Positions 51,858 to 60,341 of a DNA stretch of 64,000 nucleotides are shown piece after piece; position 1 is the first letter of the stretch, and every line of letters begins with the position of its first letter. The position numbers were made by a program, and so were the translations under genes. The stretch is taken from contig CACZVM010000005.1 in NCBI GenBank assembly GCA_902784585.1, positions 16,065 to 80,064 of the forward strand, read 5' to 3'. The stretch is from an uncultured Bacteroidales bacterium (GTDB lineage Bacteria > Bacteroidota > Bacteroidia > Bacteroidales > Paludibacteraceae). The notes below the pieces were generated by a model. It searched no databases, was not told the DNA's origin, and worked only from the letters and a program-made list of their open reading frames with translations.

Positions 51858-53171
51858 TTATTTTTTTATTTCCTGCAGAAGTTCGTCTTTCGAGACTAAC
51901 TTTTGCTCTCCGGTGCTCATCTCCTTGAGCATCACTTTCTGCTGCGCCATCTCATCGCCGCCAACGATGGCTACGTAGGGTATCTGTTTGGCGTCAGCGT
52001 AGCCCATCTGCTTCTTCATCTTCGTCGATTCGGGATAAACCTCCACGGCGATGCCATGTTGGCGGAGCTGCTTGGCCCATCCTAAGGCGTAGGTCTGTTC
52101 TGCTTCACCAAAGGTGGCGAAGAGCACTTGGGTGCTGGACTGCAATGCGGCAGGGAAGAGGTTCAGTTCCGTCAATACGTCGTATATACGATCCGCACCG
52201 AAGGAGATACCTACGCCCGACACATCCGGCATGCCGAAGATACCCGTCAGGTTGTCGTAGCGTCCGCCGCCCGTGATGCTGCCTATCTGCGCATCCAGTG
52301 CTTTTACTTCGAAGATAGCACCGGTGTAGTAGTTCAGTCCGCGGGCAAGGCAGAGGTCCAGTTCTATATTCAGTTCCACGCCTGTAGCCTCTATCATGCT
52401 AAACAGCGTTTCCAACTCCTCCACACCTTTCATGCCGGTCTCGCTTGAGGCAAGAATAGTACGAAGGCTGGTGAGTTTGTCTGCTGTCGTACCGCTGAGG
52501 TTGAGGATGGGCTGCAGTGCCATAACGGCTTCTTCGCTTAGTCCGCGTTCCTTCAGTTCGGCGTTGACGGCTTCCAGGCCTATCTTGTCCAGCTTGTCGA
52601 TGGCGACGGTGATATCGATGATCTTGTCGGGAGCACCGATCACCTCGGCAATGCCGGCAAGTACCTTGCGGTTGTTCAGGTGCAGACAGACGCGGATACC
52701 CAGACGGCGATAGACCTCCTCCACGATCTGGATGAGTTCGAGTTCTCCTACAAGACTATTACTTCCAATCACATCCACATCGCACTGATAGAACTCGCGG
52801 TAACGTCCTTTCTGCGGACGGTCGGCACGCCAGACGGGTTGGATCTGGAATCGTTTGAAGGGAAAACTGATCTCCTCGCGGTGCTGCACCACGTAGCGGG
52901 CAAAAGGAACCGTAAGGTCGTAACGCAACCCCTTCTCGGGAGCCAGCGCAGCTTTCTCACCGCTATTCTGGATGCGGAAGAGCAACTTGTCGCCCTCTTC
53001 GCCGTACTTGCCCATCAAGGTCGATAGGTTCTCCATCGCCGGTGTCTCTATCTGCTGGAAACCATACAGCGCAAAGACACCACGAATAGAGTCGAAGATA
53101 TAATTGCGGCGCGCCATCTCTATCTGTCCGAAGTCACGCGTGCCCTTGGGTATACTGGGTTTTTGTGCCAT
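51858..53171 (-). CDS. hisS: Histidyl-tRNA synthetase
   Basis: Charges tRNA-His. The 437-residue class II enzyme has motif 1 in the [20 protein letters not shown] region, motif 2 in [20 protein letters not shown] with [13 protein letters not shown], and the histidine-specific [14 protein letters not shown]; a C-terminal anticodon domain ([20 protein letters not shown]) follows. It is 1 nt downstream of kdtA and 12 nt before DUF1599. Confidence 0.97.
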   Translation of the reverse strand: MAQKPSIPKGTRDFGQIEMARRNYIFDSIRGVFALYGFQQIETPAMENLSTLMGKYGEEGDKLLFRIQNSGEKAALAPEKGLRYDLTVPFARYVVQHREEISFPFKRFQIQPVWRADRPQKGRYREFYQCDVDVIGSNSLVGELELIQIVEEVYRRLGIRVCLHLNNRKVLAGIAEVIGAPDKIIDITVAIDKLDKIGLEAVNAELKERGLSEEAVMALQPILNLSGTTADKLTSLRTILASSETGMKGVEELETLFSMIEATGVELNIELDLCLARGLNYYTGAIFEVKALDAQIGSITGGGRYDNLTGIFGMPDVSGVGISFGADRIYDVLTELNLFPAALQSSTQVLFATFGEAEQTYALGWAKQLRQHGIAVEVYPESTKMKKQMGYADAKQIPYVAIVGGDEMAQQKVMLKEMSTGEQKLVSKDELLQEIKK

Positions 53172-53172
53172 A

Positions 53173-54420
53173 TTACTTAAAAATCTCGTTGTATATTTTT
53201 TCTGTTGCTCCTAATTCGTTCTCTACGTACGCTGCGGCTTTCTCGCCTATAGCCGTATGGTCATTGAGCGCCTCGTTCATCGCTGTGCACAGTTCTTCGC
53301 CGTTCTTCACGCTGCGTGCCGCACCGGCAGCTATCAGTCCTTCCGCTTCGCGGAAATGGTGGTAATTGGGACCGAACAAGACGGGCATGCCGTAGGCGGC
53401 TGCTTCCACTGTGTTGTGGATTCCTTCGCCGAACCCTCCGCCTATGTATGCTACCTGACCGTAGTGGTATGTGGAGGAGAGCAGACCAATCGTATCCACC
53501 ACCAGCACCTCTGCCCGACGCAGGATGTCCTGCTGACTGGTCTTGGGAATGCACCCGCTGACTGCGCTATAGCTTACGTATCGTCCTTGGAAGAGGTTGA
53601 AGATATAGTGCAGATGGGCTGCGTCTATCTCGTGCGGCACGAGGATGAGTTTTACCGGTAGGTCAGTCTCTTCGTTGAGCTGATTGAGGTAGTGCAGCAG
53701 CAGTTCTTCGTCCTTCGGCCAGGTGCTGCCCGCCACGATCACGCGTTCGCATCCTTCGGCAAACAGCGCCATGGGTAGTAGCCGTTCATTCGTCAATTGG
53801 TTTACCCGTTCCCTTCTCACCTCGGCCATCCGGTCAAAACGGGTGTCACCGGCCACGCTGGCCTGGTGTACACCATGCTCCGTCAGCAGACGAAGTGAGG
53901 CTTCGTCCTGTACGTAGAGATGGGTGAAACAGCGCAACAGACGTAGTTGGCCTTTACCCCACCAGCGGAAGAAATACTGCTGTGGGCGGAAGATGGCTGA
54001 GATACAGTAGGTAGGTATGTCGCGTTTCTTCAGCGCACGAAGATACGCCGGCCAGAACTCATACTTGACGAAGATGGCCATCTGCGGTTGCACTGCCTCC
54101 AGCCACTTGAGGGCGTTGCGACGCGTAGCGAAAGGCAGGAAGAGAACGGCATCGGCCTGGTCGTAGTCCTTGTGCGCCTCGTAACCCGAAGGCGAGAAGA
54201 ACGTGACTACGATCTTTAATTCTTCATTTTTACTTTTTAATTTCTCTATGAGCGGACGTGCCTGTTCGAACTCACCCACCGAGGCGGCATGGATCCACAC
54301 GCACCCTTGGCAGCCGCTCAGGTCGCGCTTGAGGGTTTCGCGTTGCCCACGCACCATCGCACGGGCTTTCTTATGCCCGAATAAAGCTGCGATTCGTATC
54401 AACAAAAAATAAATCCACAT
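53173..54420 (-). CDS. waaA: Kdo transferase WaaA/KdtA
   Basis: KdtA transfers Kdo from CMP-Kdo to lipid A precursor at the inner membrane. The 415-residue protein has an N-terminal membrane anchor ([13 protein letters not shown]), the acceptor-domain motif [20 protein letters not shown] with the catalytic Glu, [20 protein letters not shown], and donor-domain [41 protein letters not shown] heptamer array (54215-54242) encodes part of [16 protein letters not shown]. Its promoter is shared back to back with tsaD. Together with kdsC and kdsD it shows a Kdo-containing LPS. Confidence 0.95.
   Translation of the reverse strand: MWIYFLLIRIAALFGHKKARAMVRGQRETLKRDLSGCQGCVWIHAASVGEFEQARPLIEKLKSKNEELKIVVTFFSPSGYEAHKDYDQADAVLFLPFATRRNALKWLEAVQPQMAIFVKYEFWPAYLRALKKRDIPTYCISAIFRPQQYFFRWWGKGQLRLLRCFTHLYVQDEASLRLLTEHGVHQASVAGDTRFDRMAEVRRERVNQLTNERLLPMALFAEGCERVIVAGSTWPKDEELLLHYLNQLNEETDLPVKLILVPHEIDAAHLHYIFNLFQGRYVSYSAVSGCIPKTSQQDILRRAEVLVVDTIGLLSSTYHYGQVAYIGGGFGEGIHNTVEAAAYGMPVLFGPNYHHFREAEGLIAAGAARSVKNGEELCTAMNEALNDHTAIGEKAAAYVENELGATEKIYNEIFK
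54215..54242 (-). repeat. Heptamer array (TTTAATT)n inside kdtA
   Basis: Four 7-nt units: tttaatt, cttcatt, tttactt, tttaatt, in frame. Same AT-rich family as in ispD and the rRNA leader. Confidence 0.85.
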
Positions 54421-54439
54421 ACTTATCTAAAAACGGGCA

Positions 54440-54471
54440 CAAAATTACAAAATTATTTTGATATGTGCAAA
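54440..54471 (-). promoter_or_regulatory. Promoter of kdtA-hisS group
   Basis: Minus-strand TTTG (54468-54471) and TAATTTTG (54440-54447), spacer 20 nt, sharing the 15-bp core TTTGATATGTGCAAA with the tsaD promoter. Confidence 0.82.
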
Positions 54472-54487
54472 AAAAATAGTACTTTTG
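54457..54487 (+). promoter_or_regulatory. Promoter of tsaD
   Basis: TTTG (54457-54460) and TACTTTTG (54480-54487), spacer 19 nt. Leader of about 11 nt before the ATG at 54505. Confidence 0.85.
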
Positions 54488-54504
54488 CAGCCGATTTTGG
54501 AAAA

Positions 54505-55572
54505 ATGAGTGAGAAACGAGTAGTCATATTAGCTATCGAGTCGAGTTGCGATGATACCTCTGCGGCGGTGATTGTGGACGGCGAGTTGCGCAGCAACGTC
54601 ATTGCATCGCAGAAAGTGCATGAGGAGTTCGGTGGCGTGGTGCCTGAGTTGGCCAGTCGCGCCCATCAGCAGAATATCGTACCCGTGGTGGACACGGCGC
54701 TTAAGCGTGCCGGCGTGACGCAGGCGGACATCTCCGCCATCGCCTTCACCCGCGGTCCTGGTCTGCTGGGATCGTTGCTCGTTGGTACCTCATTTGCTAA
54801 GGGCCTGGCGCTGGCATTGCAAGTGCCGCTGATCGATGTCAACCATCTGCAGGGACATGTGCTGGCACATTTCATTCAGCCCTCAGCAGACAGCAATCAG
54901 CCATCCGACATCCGTCATCCGGAGTTGCCTTTCCTCTGTCTGCTTGTGAGTGGCGGTAACAGCCAGGTCGTGCTGGTACGTGCCTACAACGACATGCAGA
55001 TCATCGGACAGACTATCGACGATGCAGCCGGTGAGGCTTTCGACAAATGTGCGAAAGTGCTGGGTCTTCCTTATCCCGGAGGACCGTGGATCGACAAGTT
55101 GGCCAAGGAGGGCGATGCAGCCAAGTATCCTTTCGCCAAACCCAATATTCCCGGTTACGACTATTCCTTCTCTGGTCTGAAGACTTCGTTCCTCTATACG
55201 CTGCGCGACATGCTCCGTGCGCACGGCGTGGAGACAATAGATGAACTGGCCGAAGTGGTGCCTCATTTGCGCGAAGATATGTGTGCCAGTCTTCAGGCGA
55301 CAGTGGTGGATATACTGATGCGCAAACTGAAAAAGGCCGCGCAGGACTTGGGCATCCGTCATGTGGCGGTAGCCGGTGGCGTGAGTGCCAACAGTGCGCT
55401 GCGTGCAGCTTTTGCCGACTATGGCAAGCGCTACAGTTGGGAGGTCTATGTGCCGCCTTTCTCCTTCACAACAGACAATGCTGCCATGGTATGCCAGGCG
55501 GGTTATTTCAAGTATTTAGACGGCGATTTTTGCGCCATAGATGCCGTGCCATATGCCAAGACGACTATCTGA
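54505..55572 (+). CDS. tsaD: tRNA threonylcarbamoyladenosine transferase TsaD
   Basis: TsaD transfers the threonylcarbamoyl group to A37 of ANN-decoding tRNAs. The 355-residue product has ILAIESSCDDTSAAVIVDGE, PELASRAHQQNIVPVVDTAL, FTRGPGLLGSLLVGTSFAKG, the metal-binding HLQGHVLAH and LLVSGGNSQVVLV, GQTIDDAAGEAFDKCAKVLG and AVAGGVSANSALR. Between HFIQ and PFLCLLVSGG an extra SADSNQPSDIRHPE stretch is encoded by a heptamer array. The start at 54505 follows from the promoter. Confidence 0.96.
   Translation: MSEKRVVILAIESSCDDTSAAVIVDGELRSNVIASQKVHEEFGGVVPELASRAHQQNIVPVVDTALKRAGVTQADISAIAFTRGPGLLGSLLVGTSFAKGLALALQVPLIDVNHLQGHVLAHFIQPSADSNQPSDIRHPELPFLCLLVSGGNSQVVLVRAYNDMQIIGQTIDDAAGEAFDKCAKVLGLPYPGGPWIDKLAKEGDAAKYPFAKPNIPGYDYSFSGLKTSFLYTLRDMLRAHGVETIDELAEVVPHLREDMCASLQATVVDILMRKLKKAAQDLGIRHVAVAGGVSANSALRAAFADYGKRYSWEVYVPPFSFTTDNAAMVCQAGYFKYLDGDFCAIDAVPYAKTTI
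54877..54922 (+). repeat. Heptamer array (CAGCAGA/CCGTCAT)n inside tsaD
   Basis: Six units: cagccct, cagcaga, cagcaat, cagccat, ccgacat, ccgtcat, then ccgg. In frame, in the loop after the HLQGH metal site; related to 37134-37161. Confidence 0.88.
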
Positions 55573-56119
55573 CACCATCCGTCCGTACCGCGACGTGCTC
55601 ATCTTCATGATCACCTTGCTGGTGGCCAATTATTTCTGGAAGTTCACTATGGTGGGCGACGAGGATGGCGATGTGGTGACTTGGTTCGGACTGGACATCA
55701 CCGCTCCGTTCGCGTGGATGTCGTGTCATATCACGCGGGTAGTCTATTGGTTGGTGTCGCTCTGTCGGGATACGGTGCATATGGTAGGTCCTCAGACTTT
55801 GCGTTTCGACTCGGGTAGCGGTACATCCATCATCTGGGGCTGTTCGGGGCTGAAGCAGATGTTCATATGGCTATGTCTGATCCTGACCGTCTGCGGTGGA
55901 TGGAAGCATAAGTTGTGGTTTATCCCTATGGGATGGCTGCTTTGTCACGCGTTTAATATCCTGCGTATCTGGCTCATTACACTGGCGATAGAGCACCATC
56001 CGGATTGGTTTCCGGTGTTGCACGACTACGTGTTCAAATACTTGTTCTATGGAATGATGTTCGCCCTCTGGGTGTGGTTCGTTGAGGGCATTCGCGGACC
56101 TCAGAAGGGTTCGGCATAG
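55553..56119 (+). CDS. Exosortase/archaeosortase-like membrane protease
   Basis: A 188-residue protein with about five hydrophobic helices (VLIFMITLLVANYFWKFTMV, MFIWLCLILTVCGGW, LWFIPMGWLLCHAFNILRIW). Three residues match the known Cys-Arg-His triad of exosortases: Cys in TSIIWGCSGLKQ, Arg in HAFNILRIWLI, His in LHDYVFKYLFYG. Such enzymes cut or transfer proteins with a C-terminal motif-helix-basic tail. A candidate substrate is encoded at 36543-37010. The ATG at 55553 lies inside the end of tsaD; 55541 is another option. The 3' end overlaps the convergent topB gene by 19 nt. Confidence 0.78.
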   Translation: MPRRLSDTIRPYRDVLIFMITLLVANYFWKFTMVGDEDGDVVTWFGLDITAPFAWMSCHITRVVYWLVSLCRDTVHMVGPQTLRFDSGSGTSIIWGCSGLKQMFIWLCLILTVCGGWKHKLWFIPMGWLLCHAFNILRIWLITLAIEHHPDWFPVLHDYVFKYLFYGMMFALWVWFVEGIRGPQKGSA

Positions 56120-58008
56120 GTGCATCCCTCGCGCCAGCGCGAACATCCGTAACGCGTGTTGCCGCGGATGACGTGTCCCTGACGGCACACCGGGCAGAGC
56201 ATGCCGGCTTTGTTGGTCTTCACGTCGCGTACCACGCCGCTGGTCATCTCTTTCAGTTCGTCTAGAAACTGTTGCGCTGTATAGTCGCCACGTTCTATCT
56301 CTCGCAGTTTTTTCTCCCATAGTCCTGTCAACTCTGCTGACTTGAGCAGTGGGGAAATGATGGTGTGGATCAGGTCGATACCCACTTCGGTGGCGCGGAG
56401 CGACTTACCTTGTTTCTGTATGTACTTACGCTGGTAGAGTTTCTCGATGATAGCGGCGCGGGTAGAAGGACGTCCGATGCCGTTCTCCTTCATCGCTTCA
56501 CGCAGTTCGTCGTTCTCCACTGTCTTGCCTGCCGTTTCCATGGCACGCAGCAGCGTTGCCTCGGTGTAGTATTTAGGCGGGGTGGTGGTTTTCTCCTTCA
56601 GCAGCGGTTCGTGCGGTCCCGACTCTCCTTTGACAAAGGCGGGCAGCCCTTTGCTGTTTTCCTCTTCACTGTTGTTCTCCTCTTTGTCGTCCTTGTCGTC
56701 GAAGACGGTACGCCAACCGGGCACCAGCACTTCGCGGCCGTTGACGCGAAAGTCCACCTCGCCCGCACGGGCGGTGACGGTAGTGTTGCTTACCTGACAG
56801 TCGGGATAGAAAGCGGCGATGAAATGCAGTGCCACCAGGTCGTACACCTTTTTCTCGTCTGCTGTCAGTCCCTCCGGACGCATACCGGTGGGGATGATGG
56901 CATGGTGGTCGGTCACTTTCTTGTTGTCGAACACGCGTTTCGACTTGGGTAATTTCGCACCCAGCAGCGGTGTCACTTGCGGGAAATAATCCTTGATACC
57001 CGCCAGCGTGGTCGGTACTTTCGGATAGATGTCATCACTCAGATAGGTGGTGTCCACACGCGGATAGGTGGTCACGCGTTTCTCGTATAGCGATTGAATG
57101 AGTTTGAGCGTCTGGTCGGCTGAGAAACTAAATTTCTTGTTGCAATCCACCTGTAGCGATGTCAGATCGTATAGTTTGGGAGCGTATTCTGTGCCTTTCT
57201 TTTTCTCAACGCCGGTGATCTCGAGTGGAAGATCTTTGATGCTGTCCACCAGCGCTTCTCCTTGCTCCGGACTGTTGATGGCATATTCGCCTTCTTCGGC
57301 TGGCAGTTGAGCGGTGAAGAGGGTGTCGCGGTAGCGGGTCTTTAGCTCCCAGTAGGTACGCGGCACGAAGTTCTCTATCTCGGCTTGCCGCTTGACGACG
57401 AGCGCGAGGGTAGGTGTCTGTACGCGTCCGACGCTGAGCACTTGCCGGTCCTTTCCTGTCCCTTTTGCATAACGGATGGTGTAGGCACGGGTGGCGTTCA
57501 TGCCGAGCAACCAGTCGCCTATCGCGCGCATCAGTCCTGCTTCATATAGGTGCTGGTAGTCGCTTTGATCCTTGAGTTGGGCAAAACCCTCGCGGATGGC
57601 TTCTTCGGTTAACGAACTGACCCATAGACGCTTCACGGGACAGCGGCAACCGGCTTTCTGATAGACCCAGCGCTGGATTAGCTCTCCCTCTTGGCCGGCA
57701 TCACCGCAGTTGATCACCTCGTCGGCTTGATCGATCAGGCTCTTTATGACGTTGAATTGTTTGTGGACTCCCTCGTCGCCGAATACCTTGATCTGGAAGC
57801 GCTGGGGGATCATCGGTAGCGAACTGAGATTCCATCCCTTCCACGCGTCGGTATATTCCTGCGGATCGAGTAGCGCACAGAGATGACCGAAGGTCCAGGT
57901 TACTTGATACCCGTTCCCTTCAAAATAGCCGTTCTTGCGCTGGCCTGCGCCAAGCACCTTGGCGATATATTCGCCTACGGCCGGTTTCTCTGCTACGCAA
58001 ACAATCAT
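56101..58008 (-). CDS. topB: DNA topoisomerase III
   Basis: A type IA topoisomerase that decatenates DNA. The 635-residue product has the TOPRIM start MIVCVAEKPAVGEYIAKVLG, DADEV-type metal residues in EVINCGDAGQEGELIQRWVY, the active-site Tyr in VTTYPRVDTTYL, and DWLLGMNATRAYT, LSVGRVQTPTLALVV. A C-terminal Cys4 zinc ribbon (PVCRQGHVIRGNTRYGCSRW) is present. An acidic insertion (DKDDKEENNSEEENSKGLPA) lies near residue 440. The gene follows wza-wzc with a 25-nt spacer, an odd place for a topoisomerase. Confidence 0.94.
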   Translation of the reverse strand: MIVCVAEKPAVGEYIAKVLGAGQRKNGYFEGNGYQVTWTFGHLCALLDPQEYTDAWKGWNLSSLPMIPQRFQIKVFGDEGVHKQFNVIKSLIDQADEVINCGDAGQEGELIQRWVYQKAGCRCPVKRLWVSSLTEEAIREGFAQLKDQSDYQHLYEAGLMRAIGDWLLGMNATRAYTIRYAKGTGKDRQVLSVGRVQTPTLALVVKRQAEIENFVPRTYWELKTRYRDTLFTAQLPAEEGEYAINSPEQGEALVDSIKDLPLEITGVEKKKGTEYAPKLYDLTSLQVDCNKKFSFSADQTLKLIQSLYEKRVTTYPRVDTTYLSDDIYPKVPTTLAGIKDYFPQVTPLLGAKLPKSKRVFDNKKVTDHHAIIPTGMRPEGLTADEKKVYDLVALHFIAAFYPDCQVSNTTVTARAGEVDFRVNGREVLVPGWRTVFDDKDDKEENNSEEENSKGLPAFVKGESGPHEPLLKEKTTTPPKYYTEATLLRAMETAGKTVENDELREAMKENGIGRPSTRAAIIEKLYQRKYIQKQGKSLRATEVGIDLIHTIISPLLKSAELTGLWEKKLREIERGDYTAQQFLDELKEMTSGVVRDVKTNKAGMLCPVCRQGHVIRGNTRYGCSRWREGCTYAEPF

Positions 58009-58009
58009 T

Positions 58010-58037
58010 CTCTAAACCTTATATGTTAAACGCTCAA
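58010..58037 (-). repeat. Heptamer array between wzc and topB
   Basis: Units ctctaaa, ccttata, tgttaaa, cgctcaa fill the spacer and run into the wzc stop. Same CTCTAAA family as 60312-60339. Confidence 0.75.
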
Positions 58038-60310
58038 CTCTCCTGAATGCCGTAGCCGTAGCCGGCGCGGGTGTTCTGTACACCGTTGAGAACGCAGGCG
58101 ATATTCGGCATACGACCTTGAGCTAGCAGTTGGTTGATGGTGTCGATCATCTCGGTCGGCGTATATTTATAGCGGCTGACGAAGAGTGTCATGTCGGCGA
58201 TGCGTCCCAGCATGTAGGTGTCGCTGACAAGTGCTATCGGTGCCGTGTCCACAATGATATAGTCGTAGCGCTTGCGCAGTTCGACAAACAGTTCGTCCAG
58301 CCGCGGCGTCTGTAGCAGTTCCGACGGGTTGGGAGGAATAGTACCGCAAGGAATCAGGTCGAGGTTCTTATGTTCTCCGCTCGGTACGATGATGTCGTCT
58401 ATCGTTACGTCCGGTTCGGCCAAATAGTTGGTAAGTTGTCCTTTGGTTTTCAGGTTGAAATAGACAGCCAGCATCGGTTTGCGGATATCCAGTCCCACCA
58501 GTGCCACTTTCTTGCCCAGTATAGCTAGCGACAAGGCGATGTTGCTTGATACGTAGGACTTACCTTCTCCGTTGATGCACGAACTGACCAGTATCACCGG
58601 CGATTTGGTGTCGGCCGGCAGGATAAAACGCAGGTTGGTGCGGATGAGTCGGAACAGCTCGGCAGAAATAGTCGACTCGCCCTCGTGGATAGCGATATGT
58701 GCGTTACGTGAGTTCTGCACCAGTTGACCTATCATGGGTGCTTTTATCAGCCGTTCGAACTCCTTGATATCGTCTATCTTGTCGTTGAATAGTATGTATA
58801 GATATAGCACACCGGCAGGCAGCATCAGTCCCAGTAGGATGCAGAAGAAGAGCAGTTTGCTCAGTTGCGGCTTGCGGCTCGTCACGTCGCGTTGCGGCAT
58901 ATCGATGATCTTGGCGGGTTGGGCCGTAGAGGCCAGCATCAGAGCGTTCTCTTCGCGTTTCTCATAGAGGAAGAGATAGAGGCGCTCCTTGATTTGTTGC
59001 TGGCGCATGACGCGTACATATTCGCGTTCCTGCTCCGGTGCATTCTTGATCTGGCGGTTGTATTTGTCATCCTGTGCCTGCAGGCTGCGCTGACGTATCT
59101 TCAGGCTCTCGCGCACCGAACCGATGGTGGCGATGATGTTCTGACGCATGGTAGTGAGTTGCGCATTCATCTGCTCGATGACGGGGTTGTCCTCGGTAGC
59201 AGTACGCTGGATACGCATCCGCTGCAGTTGCAGCGCGTTATATTCGGCTATGCCTTGCGCCAACGAGGCATCACTGATGCCTATGTTGGACGGCATGAGG
59301 TTGTTGCGCTTGGTGTCATCGCGCATGAATTCATCTACGTAGTCCACCAGGCTTAGTTGGGTCTCTATCTCGGCTATCTCTCGTTGCTCGCGACTGGAAG
59401 CTTGTAGGAAGAGGGCGGCCTGGGTGTTCATGTTGGCGATGTTGTTCTGCTCTTTGTAACTCGACACGGCCATTTCGGCATCCGACAACTCAGCGGATAT
59501 GATGGCCAATCGCTCATCGATGAAGGCGGCGGTGTTGGTGGCAATCATGTTTTTGTCCACCACGGCGTTGAGGTTGTATTGCTCAATGAGTTGCAGCAGT
59601 AGAGCCTTGTCGCGATCGGGCATCGGCGAACTGATTGAGAGGTCGATGATGTTCGACTCTTTCTTATGTTGCGCGATCTTCAGGTTCTTCTGATACCCCT
59701 TGACCACCAGCTCTTTGCGCTTGTGTACCACGCGGTAGGTGGTGTCCGTACTCAGCGGACGGGTGGCATGGATGCGTATCGTACCTATCGCCGTCTCTAT
59801 TGGTTCGCTCAGGTCGGTCACGCGGCTCGTCGAACGAACGAAGAAACCCATCTTTGTCGTCACGCGATAACCCTTCTTGGTGGGACGCACCTTCACTACA
59901 AACGGGTTGGTCTCAGCGTCTTCCGTCAGGGCGATATAGTCAATCTTGAGCGCCGGCTGACGAAACTCGCCTTTCCATCTCAGTCCGTCCTTCACGGCAC
60001 ACGCTTCCCAGAGGTTGAGGGCATCAATCGACTGCGCGAGCAGACCTCGCGAAGCCAGTACCACCACTTCATCCTCGGCTGCCTGATTGCCTGAGAGACC
60101 TAACATCGTTAGGGCATTCATCTGATCGGTGCCGTCCTTCTGACGCAGCATGATTGCAGCATCAGTGCGCCATACGGGTGCCTTACGCAGAAAATAAGCG
60201 GTGCTGAGCAGCACAAAAAAGGCTACGCTCACGGCAAACCACCACCAGTGCTCCATCGCCACACGGACGATCTTGCGGATATCTATCTCTTGATTCTTCT
60301 GTTCCATCAT
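58034..60310 (-). CDS. wzc: Polysaccharide co-polymerase / tyrosine kinase Wzc
   Basis: Wzc controls chain length and export of capsule or exopolysaccharide. The 758-residue protein has a first membrane helix (WWWFAVSVAFFVLLSTAYFL), a long periplasmic coiled-coil region, a second helix (LLFFCILLGLMLPAGVLYLY) and a cytosolic BY-kinase domain with Walker A VSSCINGEGKSYVSSNIALS, Walker A' KVALVGLDIRKPML and Walker B YDYIIVDTAPIALVSDTYML. The C-terminal Tyr cluster is reduced to YGYG. It is 31 nt downstream of wza. Confidence 0.92.
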   Translation of the reverse strand: MMEQKNQEIDIRKIVRVAMEHWWWFAVSVAFFVLLSTAYFLRKAPVWRTDAAIMLRQKDGTDQMNALTMLGLSGNQAAEDEVVVLASRGLLAQSIDALNLWEACAVKDGLRWKGEFRQPALKIDYIALTEDAETNPFVVKVRPTKKGYRVTTKMGFFVRSTSRVTDLSEPIETAIGTIRIHATRPLSTDTTYRVVHKRKELVVKGYQKNLKIAQHKKESNIIDLSISSPMPDRDKALLLQLIEQYNLNAVVDKNMIATNTAAFIDERLAIISAELSDAEMAVSSYKEQNNIANMNTQAALFLQASSREQREIAEIETQLSLVDYVDEFMRDDTKRNNLMPSNIGISDASLAQGIAEYNALQLQRMRIQRTATEDNPVIEQMNAQLTTMRQNIIATIGSVRESLKIRQRSLQAQDDKYNRQIKNAPEQEREYVRVMRQQQIKERLYLFLYEKREENALMLASTAQPAKIIDMPQRDVTSRKPQLSKLLFFCILLGLMLPAGVLYLYILFNDKIDDIKEFERLIKAPMIGQLVQNSRNAHIAIHEGESTISAELFRLIRTNLRFILPADTKSPVILVSSCINGEGKSYVSSNIALSLAILGKKVALVGLDIRKPMLAVYFNLKTKGQLTNYLAEPDVTIDDIIVPSGEHKNLDLIPCGTIPPNPSELLQTPRLDELFVELRKRYDYIIVDTAPIALVSDTYMLGRIADMTLFVSRYKYTPTEMIDTINQLLAQGRMPNIACVLNGVQNTRAGYGYGIQES

Positions 60311-60311
60311 T

Positions 60312-60339
60312 CTCTAAACTCTAAACCCTTACCCCTAAA
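60312..60339 (-). repeat. Heptamer array between wza and wzc
   Basis: Four 7-nt units: ctctaaa, ctctaaa, cccttac, ccctaaa, filling the 31-nt spacer. Confidence 0.88.
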
Positions 60340-60341
60340 CG

